Shown here: positions 6,125 through 12,376 of the stretch, piece after piece
How the letters are laid out: each line of letters begins with the position of its first letter
Numbering within the stretch: position 1 is the first letter of the stretch
NCBI GenBank assembly: GCA_013812265.1
Contig: JACCTQ010000114.1
Span: 1-18,704 of the forward strand
DNA: 18,704 nucleotides
Source: Actinomycetota bacterium
GTDB lineage: Bacteria > Actinomycetota > Thermoleophilia > Gaiellales > Gaiellaceae
Direction: 5' to 3'
Notes under the pieces: generated by a model
What the model was told of the DNA's origin: nothing
Database searches by the model: none
The model's input: the letters and a program-made list of their open reading frames with translations, nothing else
Program-made: the position numbers and the translations under genes

Positions 6125-8391
6125 TTCGAACCGAGAAGGAAGTCGAGGGCCATTACACCGAGCAGTGGATCGTGGTGGACGAGGACGCCCTCGACCAGTG
6201 GCCCGCCGGCCCGCTACAAACGGTCGGCAAGCCGGCCCCCCGCGTGGACGGCCGAGAGCGCGCCCGGGGAGAGGCGACGTACACCGCGGACATTCAGCTT
6301 CCGGGCATGCTGCACGCAGCCGTTCTTCGCAGTCCTCACGCGCGTGCGCGCGTGCGCTCGTTGAGCCTTTCGTCGGTACTGGCTGCGCCGGGCGTGCGCG
6401 CCGTCCTCGAGCCCGGCGACTCGCACGTCCTCACCGACGAGCCGGGATACCACGGCGCGGCCGTCGCGGCCGTCGCCGCAGACACCTTTGCCCAGGCGAG
6501 AGCCGCTCTCGCCCAAGCCGCTGTCGAGTGGGAGGTGCTCGAGCCGCTCCTCGACCCGGACCAGGCGGTCGAGAAAGGCTCGCTGGTGAGCGAGCCGAAC
6601 GTGTCCGAGCGCGGAGCGACGGAGCGCGGCGTGTCCGAGGCCGAGGCCGTCGTCGAGGCCGAGTACCGGACGCAGACCGTCCTCCACAACTCGCTCGAGA
6701 CCCATCAGGCAGTGTGCGTCTGGGAGTCGGGGCGCCTCGACGTCTACATCTCCACGCAATTTCTCTGGGGCGTACGAGCCACGGTGGCAGAGCAGCTGGA
6801 ACTGCCGCCCGACAAGGTGCGAGTGGTCTGCAACTTCATGGGCGGGGGCTTCGGCTCCAAGAACGGGCCTGGTGAGTACACCTTCATCGCGGCCGAGCTG
6901 GCGCGCCGCACCGGCCGTCCGGTCCGATGCGCCTTGACCCGGCGCGAGGAGAACCTCGCGACCGGCAACCGGAACAGCACGATCCAGCGTCTCACGGCCG
7001 GCGCCCGCTCGGACGGAACGCTGACGGTGCTGAAGGGCGACTACGTCAACTCCGTCGGCTTCGAGGGCTGGTCGCCGTCGACGGGTGGCCCGATGGAGCT
7101 TCTCTATGCCTGCGAAAACGTGCGCGTGGCCGAGCACGGAGCGAAGCTGAACACTCCTCCGAATGCCGCCTTCAGGGCGCCGGGATTCGTCGAGGGCACA
7201 TTCGGGCTGGAGTGCCTCATGGACGAGCTGGCAGCGAGGCTCGATCTTGATCCGCTCGAGCTGCGAATGCGCAACTACGCCGATTCCGACCTCGTCGACG
7301 GCCGCCCCTTCTCGTCCAAGAACCTGCTCGAGTGCTACCGGCGTGCCCAGCCGCACTGGGCCCGCCGGGAAGAGGTACGTGCGCGCTCGCAAGGGCCGTG
7401 GAAGCACGGCATGGGCCTCGCCAGCCAGGTGTGGTACGGAGGCGGCGGGCCGCCGTCGTACGCGTGGGTGCGTGTCGGGAGCGACGGCCGGGTCCAGGTC
7501 GTGACGGCGATGCAGGACATCGGCACGGGGTCGCGGACGGCGATGGCCCAGATCGCCGCCGAAGAGCTCGGTCTCTCGCTGGACCGCATCGAGGTCTCGC
7601 TCGGAGACACCTCACGCGGGCCTTTCGCGTCCATCTCGGCCGGCTCATCGACGATTCCCAGCATGGGCCCCGCGGTCCGCTCGGCGGCGGCCGACGCCGC
7701 CCGTCAGATCGTCGAGATCGCCGCACAGCGCTATCACCTCGAGGAGCGCGTCCTGTCGCTGCGAAACGGCCACATCGTCTCGGCGGACGGCGGCTCGTGG
7801 CCGATCGAGGAGATCACGGAGCTGCTGGGAGAGGGCCAGATCCTCGGCAAGGGCGCGCGAGGCCCGAATCCGACCGGAATGAGGACGCTCACGTTCGGAG
7901 TGCAGCTGGCCGAGGTGGCCGTTGACATCGAGACTGGCGAGGTCCTAGTCGACCGGATCGTGGCGATTCACGACGTCGGCCGCGTGATCAATCCGCTGGG
8001 CGCCTCGAGCCAGGTAGAGGGCGGGATCATCCAGGGCATCGGGCATACCTTGTCCGAGGATCGCCTGCTCGACCCCGGCACCGGCACCGTGCTCACGCAG
8101 ACCCTCGATGCGTACAAGCTGCCGACGATTGCCGACGTTCCCGAGATCGTGGCCGAGTTCGTCGACCGCCCGGACGAGCATCTGACGAATCTCGGCTCCA
8201 AGGGCCTCGGCGAGCCACCGATCATCCCGACGTCCGCAGCGATCGCCAACGCGATCAGGGATGCAACCGGCGCAAACGTGCGCTCGCTGCCAATCACCAG
8301 AGAGGAGATGCTGCGCGCGCTCCGAGCGGCCCGCGAGCGCGAGGGGCTCGAGCGCACAGCGGAGACGGTCGGTGAAGTTCGTTCGGCCTGA
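6112..8391 (+). CDS. molybdenum hydroxylase large subunit (molybdopterin-binding, xanthine dehydrogenase type)
   Basis: A 759-residue catalytic subunit holding the Mo-pterin cofactor. The frame is open further upstream, but the start is set at GTG 6112 because GAGGAGG lies about 10 nt before it, the protein begins sensibly (MARLIRTEKEVEGHYTEQW) and the region before it codes for the small subunit. Key motifs are GGGFGSK near residue 244, AFRAPG at about 353-358 (the arginine loop over the active site) and KGLGEPPI with the expected catalytic Glu at about 701. The AYRCSFR signature of form I CO dehydrogenase CoxL is absent; the AFRAPG type points to a xanthine, aldehyde or N-heterocycle hydroxylase. 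It overlaps the small subunit by 13 nt and the FAD subunit by 20 nt, giving the unusual order small-large-medium. Confidence 0.94.
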   Translation: MARLIRTEKEVEGHYTEQWIVVDEDALDQWPAGPLQTVGKPAPRVDGRERARGEATYTADIQLPGMLHAAVLRSPHARARVRSLSLSSVLAAPGVRAVLEPGDSHVLTDEPGYHGAAVAAVAADTFAQARAALAQAAVEWEVLEPLLDPDQAVEKGSLVSEPNVSERGATERGVSEAEAVVEAEYRTQTVLHNSLETHQAVCVWESGRLDVYISTQFLWGVRATVAEQLELPPDKVRVVCNFMGGGFGSKNGPGEYTFIAAELARRTGRPVRCALTRREENLATGNRNSTIQRLTAGARSDGTLTVLKGDYVNSVGFEGWSPSTGGPMELLYACENVRVAEHGAKLNTPPNAAFRAPGFVEGTFGLECLMDELAARLDLDPLELRMRNYADSDLVDGRPFSSKNLLECYRRAQPHWARREEVRARSQGPWKHGMGLASQVWYGGGGPPSYAWVRVGSDGRVQVVTAMQDIGTGSRTAMAQIAAEELGLSLDRIEVSLGDTSRGPFASISAGSSTIPSMGPAVRSAAADAARQIVEIAAQRYHLEERVLSLRNGHIVSADGGSWPIEEITELLGEGQILGKGARGPNPTGMRTLTFGVQLAEVAVDIETGEVLVDRIVAIHDVGRVINPLGASSQVEGGIIQGIGHTLSEDRLLDPGTGTVLTQTLDAYKLPTIADVPEIVAEFVDRPDEHLTNLGSKGLGEPPIIPTSAAIANAIRDATGANVRSLPITREEMLRALRAAREREGLERTAETVGEVRSA

Positions 8392-9214
8392 ATCGCCCGA
8401 GGCGGCTGCCTCCTCGCTCGGAAACGGCTCGGTGGCTCTTGCGGGCGGGACCGATCTCGTTCCGATGCTCCGGGACGGGCTCGTCCAGGCGGATGAGCTC
8501 GTCTTCCTGCGGGACGTCGTGCCGCGCGGAGTGCAGAGCGGCCGAATCGGGGCCGGGACGACTCTGGCCGAGTTGGAGGTGGATCCCGAGCTACCGCAGG
8601 CGCTCCGGGAGGCGTGCGCAGCCTCCGCCTCGCCGCAGCTCCGGTCGATGGGCACCATCGGCGGCAACCTCCTGCAGGCGACCCGCTGCTGGTACTGGCG
8701 GCTGCGGTTCCCGTGCTATCTACACGGCGGAGATCGCTGTCACGCCCGGCAAGGCACTCACCGCGAGCACGCGATCTTCGGGAACGACCGGTGCGCGTCC
8801 GCGCACCCCTCGGATCCGGCAGCCGCTCTGCTCGCGCTGGGAGCGCGCCTGCAGACGACCCGGCGCGAGCTGCCCGTCGCGGATCTGTACCGGTTGCCCA
8901 CGGAGGAGAATCGCAACCTCACGGCCCTCGAGCGCGACGAGCTGATCCTCGAGCTCGACGTGCCCACACCCGATGCGAGCGTCTACCTGAAGGCCATGGA
9001 CCGTCGGGCGTGGTCGTTCGCGCTGGTCGGTGTCGCGGCCGCACGCTTCGGTGCCGAGACCAGACTTGCGCTGGCCGGCGTCGCGCCGGTTCCGTGGCTG
9101 TTGGAGAACCCGTCCGCGCTCGAGCAGTCAACTCCTCTCCCCGGGACGGCCTACAAGGTCGAGATCGCGCGCGCGCTCGTCCGACGGGCCCTCGCCAGCC
9201 TGCCCACCACGTAG
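8372..9214 (+). CDS. molybdenum hydroxylase FAD-binding (medium) subunit with extra cysteine insert
   Basis: A 280-residue subunit that carries FAD and hands electrons to the acceptor. The start is GTG at 8372 (MKFVRPESPEAAASS) with GGAGA 6 nt upstream. FAD-binding motifs are AGGTDLV at 24-30 and SMGTIGGNLL at 92-101. Next come four cysteines at 106, 115, 123 and 141 (TRCWYWR, FPCYLHGG, DRCHA, DRCASAHPSD). In E. coli PaoB and the beta subunit of 4-hydroxybenzoyl-CoA reductase, an insert here binds a [4Fe-4S] cluster, and the spacing seen here resembles PaoB. A third Fe-S cluster in the complex is therefore likely but inferred. The C-terminal CO-dehydrogenase-flavoprotein-like domain follows (DRRAWSFALVGVAAARF). 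The stop is 10 nt before the cyclophilin gene. Confidence 0.92.
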   Translation: MKFVRPESPEAAASSLGNGSVALAGGTDLVPMLRDGLVQADELVFLRDVVPRGVQSGRIGAGTTLAELEVDPELPQALREACAASASPQLRSMGTIGGNLLQATRCWYWRLRFPCYLHGGDRCHARQGTHREHAIFGNDRCASAHPSDPAAALLALGARLQTTRRELPVADLYRLPTEENRNLTALERDELILELDVPTPDASVYLKAMDRRAWSFALVGVAAARFGAETRLALAGVAPVPWLLENPSALEQSTPLPGTAYKVEIARALVRRALASLPTT

Positions 9215-9224
9215 ATTGAGGACG

Positions 9225-9917
9225 ATGCGGAGGGCTTTCTCCCTTCTGGGGCTCGCGGCAGTGCTCGTGCTCGCCGGCTGCTCCGGGGACGATGAGCAGG
9301 CTGCGCCATCGACCACCGCCGCCACGACCACGTCTACGACGACCGGAGGAAGCTGCCGAGCAGCCAAGCTGCCGAAGTCGAAGCCCGCTGGCGGCTTTTC
9401 CGCGCCCAGGGGGCACCTGGATGGCCTGAAGTCCTACAAGGTGGTCGTGAGCACGAACTGCGGCAGCTTCACGATCACGCTCGATCAACAGCAACCGACG
9501 AGGGCGGTCGTCTCCTTCGTCCAGCTCGTCCGTAAGGACTTCTACGACAACACGATCTTTCACCGCATCGTCCCGAAGTTCGTCATTCAGGGCGGCGATC
9601 CGACACAGAGCGGAACCGGCGGGCCCGGCTACTCCACCGTCGACCCGCCGCCCGCGAATGTGCGGTACACCAAGGGCGTGGTGGCGATGGCGAAGACACA
9701 AGACGAGCCTTCTGGATCGGCTGGAAGCCAGTTCTTCGTCGTCACGGCGGAGAATGCAGACTTGTCGCCCGACTATGCCGTCATCGGCAAGGTCACGCGC
9801 GGCCTCGACGTGGTGGAGCGAATCGGCAGCCGTGCCACGAAGGAGGACGAGCATGGTGATCCGTTGCCGCCGGAGAAGCCGGTCGTGATCGAGGACATGA
9901 GGCTCGTCACGTCTTAG
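9225..9917 (+). CDS. cyclophilin-type peptidyl-prolyl cis-trans isomerase, lipoprotein
   Basis: A 230-residue exported protein. The N-terminus has two Arg, a hydrophobic core and a lipobox LAGC with Cys19, so it is expected to be anchored on the outer face of the membrane. A Thr/Ser-rich linker (residues about 27-45) leads to the cyclophilin domain (about 70-230), with the active-site strand FHRIVPKFVIQGGDP and SQFFVV. It should catalyse proline isomerisation in extracytoplasmic protein folding. The ATG at 9225 is preceded by GAGGA and lies 10 nt after the FAD subunit stop, so it is probably co-transcribed with the Mo-hydroxylase, although no functional link between a surface isomerase and a cytoplasmic hydroxylase is known to me. 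Its stop codon TAG falls on the left edge of the foldback element. Confidence 0.93.
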   Translation: MRRAFSLLGLAAVLVLAGCSGDDEQAAPSTTAATTTSTTTGGSCRAAKLPKSKPAGGFSAPRGHLDGLKSYKVVVSTNCGSFTITLDQQQPTRAVVSFVQLVRKDFYDNTIFHRIVPKFVIQGGDPTQSGTGGPGYSTVDPPPANVRYTKGVVAMAKTQDEPSGSAGSQFFVVTAENADLSPDYAVIGKVTRGLDVVERIGSRATKEDEHGDPLPPEKPVVIEDMRLVTS

Positions 9918-10083
9918 ATGGTTGATTGGAAAATTGGCACGCCGCCGGGGACGGCAGCGACCAAGCCGGGCGCCGCACTCGTCCGCGGGCAAGGCAGGAT
10001 GCCTTGTCGAGGGCGAGGGCGACGTTCCGGCGCAGCGTCGCGGCCGCCATCCGGCTCGGTGGGAATTTGCGATCAACCATCTA
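9915..10083. mobile_element. 169-bp MITE-like foldback element flanked by TA
   Basis: The ends are perfect inverted repeats: TAGATGGTTGAT at 9915-9926 and ATCAACCATCTA at 10072-10083. Pairing continues imperfectly for about 36 bp. Inside there is a further short palindrome, CAAGGCA/TGCCTTG around GGA near 9992-10008, and AGCCGG/CCGGCT pairs. There is no plausible protein. Terminal inverted repeats bounded by TA are typical of small elements moved by Tc1/mariner or IS630 transposases. If one TA copy and the element are removed, the cyclophilin stop remains TAG and the gap to the next operon gene falls to about 36 nt. Mobility is inferred; a structured RNA is the alternative. Confidence 0.5.
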
Positions 10084-10121
10084 GGCGTCACTCTGAAGCG
10101 AGCTCGCGAACAGGCGGACCG

Positions 10122-10649
10122 GTGATCGGGGCCGTCGTGCTCGCCGCCGGCGCGTCCACCCGTTTCGGAGCTCCCAAGCAGCGAGTCCTCCTTCCGCAGG
10201 TGCTTCACCGCCTGTCAGAGGCTCGCTCGCTGGCCGAGGTGGTTGTCGTTCTGGGCGCGCACGAGGTGGACACGCCTGCTCGCACGGTGACGTGCGCGAC
10301 CTGGGAACGCGGGCCGGGAGCATCCCTGCGCTGCGGACTCGCCGCGCTTTCCGCCGAGGCTCGTGCGGCGGTCGTCGTGCTCGCGGATGGTCCCGAGCTC
10401 GCGCCGGCCGCCGTCGAGCGGATCGTGGATCTCTGGCGGGCCGGCGGCGGAGAGATCCTTGCCGCCGGTTACGGAGGGAGGCGCGGCCACCCCGTTCTCC
10501 TCGCCCGCCGAGTCTGGGACACGATCCCGGACGAGGGCGCCCGAGCGCTCCCGGCCAGGCTGATTCCGTGCGACGACCTCGGCTCGCCGGGCGACGTCGA
10601 TGTTCGTGAGGACCTGCCGCCCGAGCTTCGGGTTTCGGCGCCCGAATGA
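10122..10649 (+). CDS. MocA-like molybdenum cofactor nucleotidyltransferase (NTP_transf_3)
   Basis: A 175-residue protein that begins with the nucleotide-binding signature LAAGASTRFGAPK (residues 7-19) of the MobA/MocA family. Further family features are LADGPEL (in the place of the usual LxDxP metal-binding loop) and the substrate loop GRRGHPVLL. MocA and related enzymes attach CMP or GMP to molybdopterin; MocA-type cytidylylation serves xanthine-dehydrogenase-family enzymes, which matches the operon upstream. The GTG start at 10122 is chosen because the signature follows at once and the frame before it runs through the foldback element. At 175 residues it is slightly shorter than E. coli MocA. 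It could alternatively be a general NTP transferase, but the context favours Mo-cofactor maturation. It converges with the anti-sigma gene across 51 nt. Confidence 0.82.
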   Translation: MIGAVVLAAGASTRFGAPKQRVLLPQVLHRLSEARSLAEVVVVLGAHEVDTPARTVTCATWERGPGASLRCGLAALSAEARAAVVVLADGPELAPAAVERIVDLWRAGGGEILAAGYGGRRGHPVLLARRVWDTIPDEGARALPARLIPCDDLGSPGDVDVREDLPPELRVSAPE

Positions 10650-10700
10650 CTACTGGCGCGAAGCGGCCCGGCGGCTCAAGGCTTCATGTTGAAATGAGTT

Positions 10701-10946
10701 CTAAAGCGGCGTTCGAAGCGCCGCCAGCTTCTGCTTCAAGTCCGGCGGCATCTCCTCGGTGGCCGCCTGGCGGACGTAACGACGAAGCGTCTCCTCGAAA
10801 CGGTAGCGGCGGCGGCAGTACGTGCAGCTATCCAGATGGCGTTCCGCCTCGGCCATCTCGGCCTTCGTCAACTCCCGGTCGAGATAAGGCTGAAGCGCCT
10901 CCTCACACCGGGCGCACGGATCGATCTCGGAGCTCGTGTCGATCAC
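10701..10946 (-). CDS. zinc-binding anti-sigma factor, RsrA-like
   Basis: An 81-residue ZAS-family anti-sigma factor. It has the zinc-site motif HLDSCTYC with His37, Cys41 and Cys44, plus Cys11 and Cys14 (CARCEEAL). The positions 11, 37, 41 and 44 match the well-known residues of Streptomyces RsrA, whose disulfide formation under thiol oxidation releases SigR. No membrane helix is visible, so it is a soluble redox-sensing type. The start is GTG at 10946, and the first four bases (GTGA) overlap the stop of the sigma gene, the usual arrangement for stoichiometric co-production. A mycothiol-using host would fit, but no mycothiol gene lies in the window. The gene symbol is left blank because orthology was not tested. 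Confidence 0.9.
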   Translation of the reverse strand: MIDTSSEIDPCARCEEALQPYLDRELTKAEMAEAERHLDSCTYCRRRYRFEETLRRYVRQAATEEMPPDLKQKLAALRTPL

Positions 10947-11533
10947 GCTTCTCCCACCGCGGTCTCCGCCAGCTTGCTCTTCAGGATACGCCTCCCGCGG
11001 TGCAGCCGCGACATGACGGTACCGATCGGAACGTCGACGATCTGAGCGGCCTCCTGGTAGCTGAACTCGCCGATGTCGACGAGCACGAGCACGTCGCGGA
11101 AATCATGCGGCACCGCCGCGAGCGCCGACACGACATCGTCCTGCGACAGCCGTTCGACCACGCGGTCCTCATCGGTGACCGGCGCGGCGGAGGTCTCCTC
11201 CAGCTTGTTGTAGAGGAAGTAGTCGCCCTCTTCGAGCGGCTGCGTGTCCGGCGTTCTCTGGGCCCGGCGCCCGCGATCGATGTTGAGGTTCGTGAGGATG
11301 CGAAGCAACCATGCCCGTAGATTCGTCCCCGGCGTGAAGGACCGCCGGCTCCGAAACGCCCGCGCGTACGCCTCTTGCATCAGGTCTTCTGCCTCCTCCG
11401 GTGAGGAAACGAGACGGCGGGCGACTCGGTAGACCTGATCCGACAGAGCAAGCGCGTCCTCCTCGAAGCGGACGCGGTCGCGGGCGTCTTCCGCAAGCCG
11501 TCGTGCTTCGGTGTCGGGTAGCGCCTCGCTCAC
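10943..11533 (-). CDS. ECF RNA polymerase sigma factor, SigR/SigH-like
   Basis: Region 2 of sigma-70 is visible in VYRVARRLVSSPEEAEDLMQ and LRAWLLRILTNLNIDRGRR. Region 4 follows as ALAAVPHDFRDVLVLVDIGE, then SYQEAAQIVDVPIGTVMSRLHRGRR as the helix-turn-helix that reads the -35 element. The linker contains YNKLEET, also seen in SigR-type factors. The expected role is transcription of thiol-oxidative-stress genes under control of the overlapping anti-sigma factor. Two GTG starts are possible, 11542 and 11533; 11533 is preferred because AGGG lies 8 nt upstream and the protein then begins VSEALPDTEARR (196 residues). A sigma-R-type promoter lies just upstream, implying positive autoregulation. Confidence 0.92.
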   Translation of the reverse strand: MSEALPDTEARRLAEDARDRVRFEEDALALSDQVYRVARRLVSSPEEAEDLMQEAYARAFRSRRSFTPGTNLRAWLLRILTNLNIDRGRRAQRTPDTQPLEEGDYFLYNKLEETSAAPVTDEDRVVERLSQDDVVSALAAVPHDFRDVLVLVDIGEFSYQEAAQIVDVPIGTVMSRLHRGRRILKSKLAETAVGEA

Positions 11534-11568
11534 GAGGGCCACCCTAGCAACGGTCGATTACGTTCTTC

Positions 11569-11595
11569 AACGGCGCCCTCGCCGCCGTTATTCCC
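11569..11595 (-). promoter_or_regulatory. sigma-R type promoter of the ECF sigma/anti-sigma operon
   Basis: On the minus strand GGGAAT (11595-11590) is followed after exactly 18 nt by GTT (11571-11569). The published consensus for Streptomyces SigR and mycobacterial SigH is GGAAT, 18-19 nt, GTT. Transcription would begin near 11562, leaving about 20-30 nt before the sigma start codon. The match and spacing are seen directly; autoregulation is inferred from the family. Confidence 0.62.
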
Positions 11596-11644
11596 GTTAG
11601 GGATCGGCTCTGGCGGGTACTCCCGTAGAAAAGGGAGGAACCAG

Positions 11645-12100
11645 ATGGAAGGCTACGACGTCGTTACGAACGACGACCACAAGGTAGGGCACGTCGTGGG
11701 CGAGCGGAGCGAGTACGTCCTCATCGAGCACGGCACCCTCTTCAAGTCGACGCACGCGGTTCCGAAGTCGCTCGTTCACTTCGACGAGGACGGGCGCGTT
11801 GCGCGCCTCTCCATGTCGAAGGAGATACTCCAGGACGGGCCTAAGGTCGAAGGCGACAAGCTCGACGAGCAGGCGGTCGCGGCCTACTACGGCCTCGCTG
11901 AGGCCGAGGCGGATCCGGAGACCGAAGGCTTCGGGGTGCTAGAGCCCGACGAGACTGCGGTTAGCTCGGAAGTGCAGGCAACCCGCGACGGAGCAGACCC
12001 GGCCGGTCAGGAGCGCGCGCGCATTCGAAGCGACCTCGGCTCGGAAGGTCAGGGGCCGGGCGGGGAGTCTCCCGGGCTGCTCGGAGACCGCTACAGCTAG
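11645..12100 (+). CDS. PRC-barrel/DUF2171-like protein with acidic low-complexity tail
   Basis: A 151-residue protein with a strong Shine-Dalgarno (GGGAGGAA) ending 4 nt before the ATG. Residues 1-60 look like a small beta-barrel: MEGYDVVTNDDHKVGHVVGE, YVLIEHG, STHAVPKSLVHFDEDG, a pattern typical of PRC-barrel or DUF2171 proteins that store a short all-beta fold. The rest is rich in Glu, Asp, Gly and Ser and is probably disordered. No signal peptide or membrane segment. Function is unknown; relatives are often linked to stress or envelope maintenance, but that is weak. It diverges from the sigma operon across about 100 nt and converges with the HMA gene, their stop codons overlapping at CTAG (12097-12100). 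Confidence 0.8.
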   Translation: MEGYDVVTNDDHKVGHVVGERSEYVLIEHGTLFKSTHAVPKSLVHFDEDGRVARLSMSKEILQDGPKVEGDKLDEQAVAAYYGLAEAEADPETEGFGVLEPDETAVSSEVQATRDGADPAGQERARIRSDLGSEGQGPGGESPGLLGDRYS

Positions 12101-12312
12101 TCAGAGACCGGACGAAAGCCGGCGCGAGACATCGCTTCCACGAGCACGTCCCGACTCGTTTGCTCGCCGTCCCAACCGAGGGTGACCTGGCCCATCAGGT
12201 TCGCGTTCGCGAACTCGAGGCCCGGCTGATCCTTGAGTGCCGCGGCGAGCCGATTCACGCACCGCTCGCAGCGAATCCCGCTCACCTGAATCGATTCCGA
12301 CTCCACCGGCAC
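12097..12312 (-). CDS. heavy-metal-associated (HMA) domain protein, copper-chaperone/MerP-like
   Basis: A single HMA domain of 71 residues. The metal-binding loop is SGIRCERC with Cys15 and Cys18 (CxxC), where most copper chaperones have GMxCxxC. The remaining pattern NRLAAALKDQPGLEFANANL, QVTLGW, LVEAMSRAGF fits the beta-alpha-beta-beta-alpha-beta fold. It has no signal peptide, so it is cytoplasmic and may shuttle Cu(I) or another soft metal. The frame is open to 12393, but the start is placed at GTG 12312 because the longer version would translate through a 16-bp perfect hairpin and overlap the ligase gene; AGGATCGGAAG precedes this GTG. It follows the glutamate-cysteine ligase on the same strand and overlaps the stop of the PRC-barrel gene. 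Confidence 0.82.
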   Translation of the reverse strand: MPVESESIQVSGIRCERCVNRLAAALKDQPGLEFANANLMGQVTLGWDGEQTSRDVLVEAMSRAGFRPVSD

Positions 12313-12323
12313 GCTTCCGATCC

Positions 12324-12358
12324 TAGAGGATTGATCGACCCCGTCGATCAATCCTCTA
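12324..12358 (-). terminator. 16-bp perfect stem-loop, probable I-shaped terminator after the ligase gene
   Basis: TAGAGGATTGATCGAC (12324-12339) pairs perfectly with GTCGATCAATCCTCTA (12343-12358) around the loop CCC. It starts 18 nt past the ligase stop and ends 11 nt before the HMA start. There is no T-tract on either side, so it would be a U-less actinobacterial-type terminator or a readthrough-control element just upstream of the HMA ribosome site. Confidence 0.5.
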
Positions 12359-12376
12359 TTGAGAACACCCCCTAGG

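Noticed and set aside
6112..8391. Form I carbon monoxide dehydrogenase large subunit
   Set aside because: The AYRCSFR active-site signature is absent; AFRAPG is found at the corresponding place.
9915..10083. Moco riboswitch-type RNA ahead of the cofactor gene
   Set aside because: Considered because a Mo-cofactor gene follows, but the perfect TA-bounded terminal repeats fit an inserted foldback better, and I could not match the known Moco RNA core by eye.
9918..10121. Upstream extension of the MocA-like frame starting MVDWKIG
   Set aside because: It runs through the foldback element and precedes the conserved LAAG signature with unrelated sequence; GTG 10122 is the better start.
10706..10724. 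GCGGCG/CGCCGC hairpin at the end of the anti-sigma gene as a terminator
   Set aside because: Only 6 bp, lies within codons at the 3' end and has no T-tract; such stems are common by chance in this GC-rich DNA.
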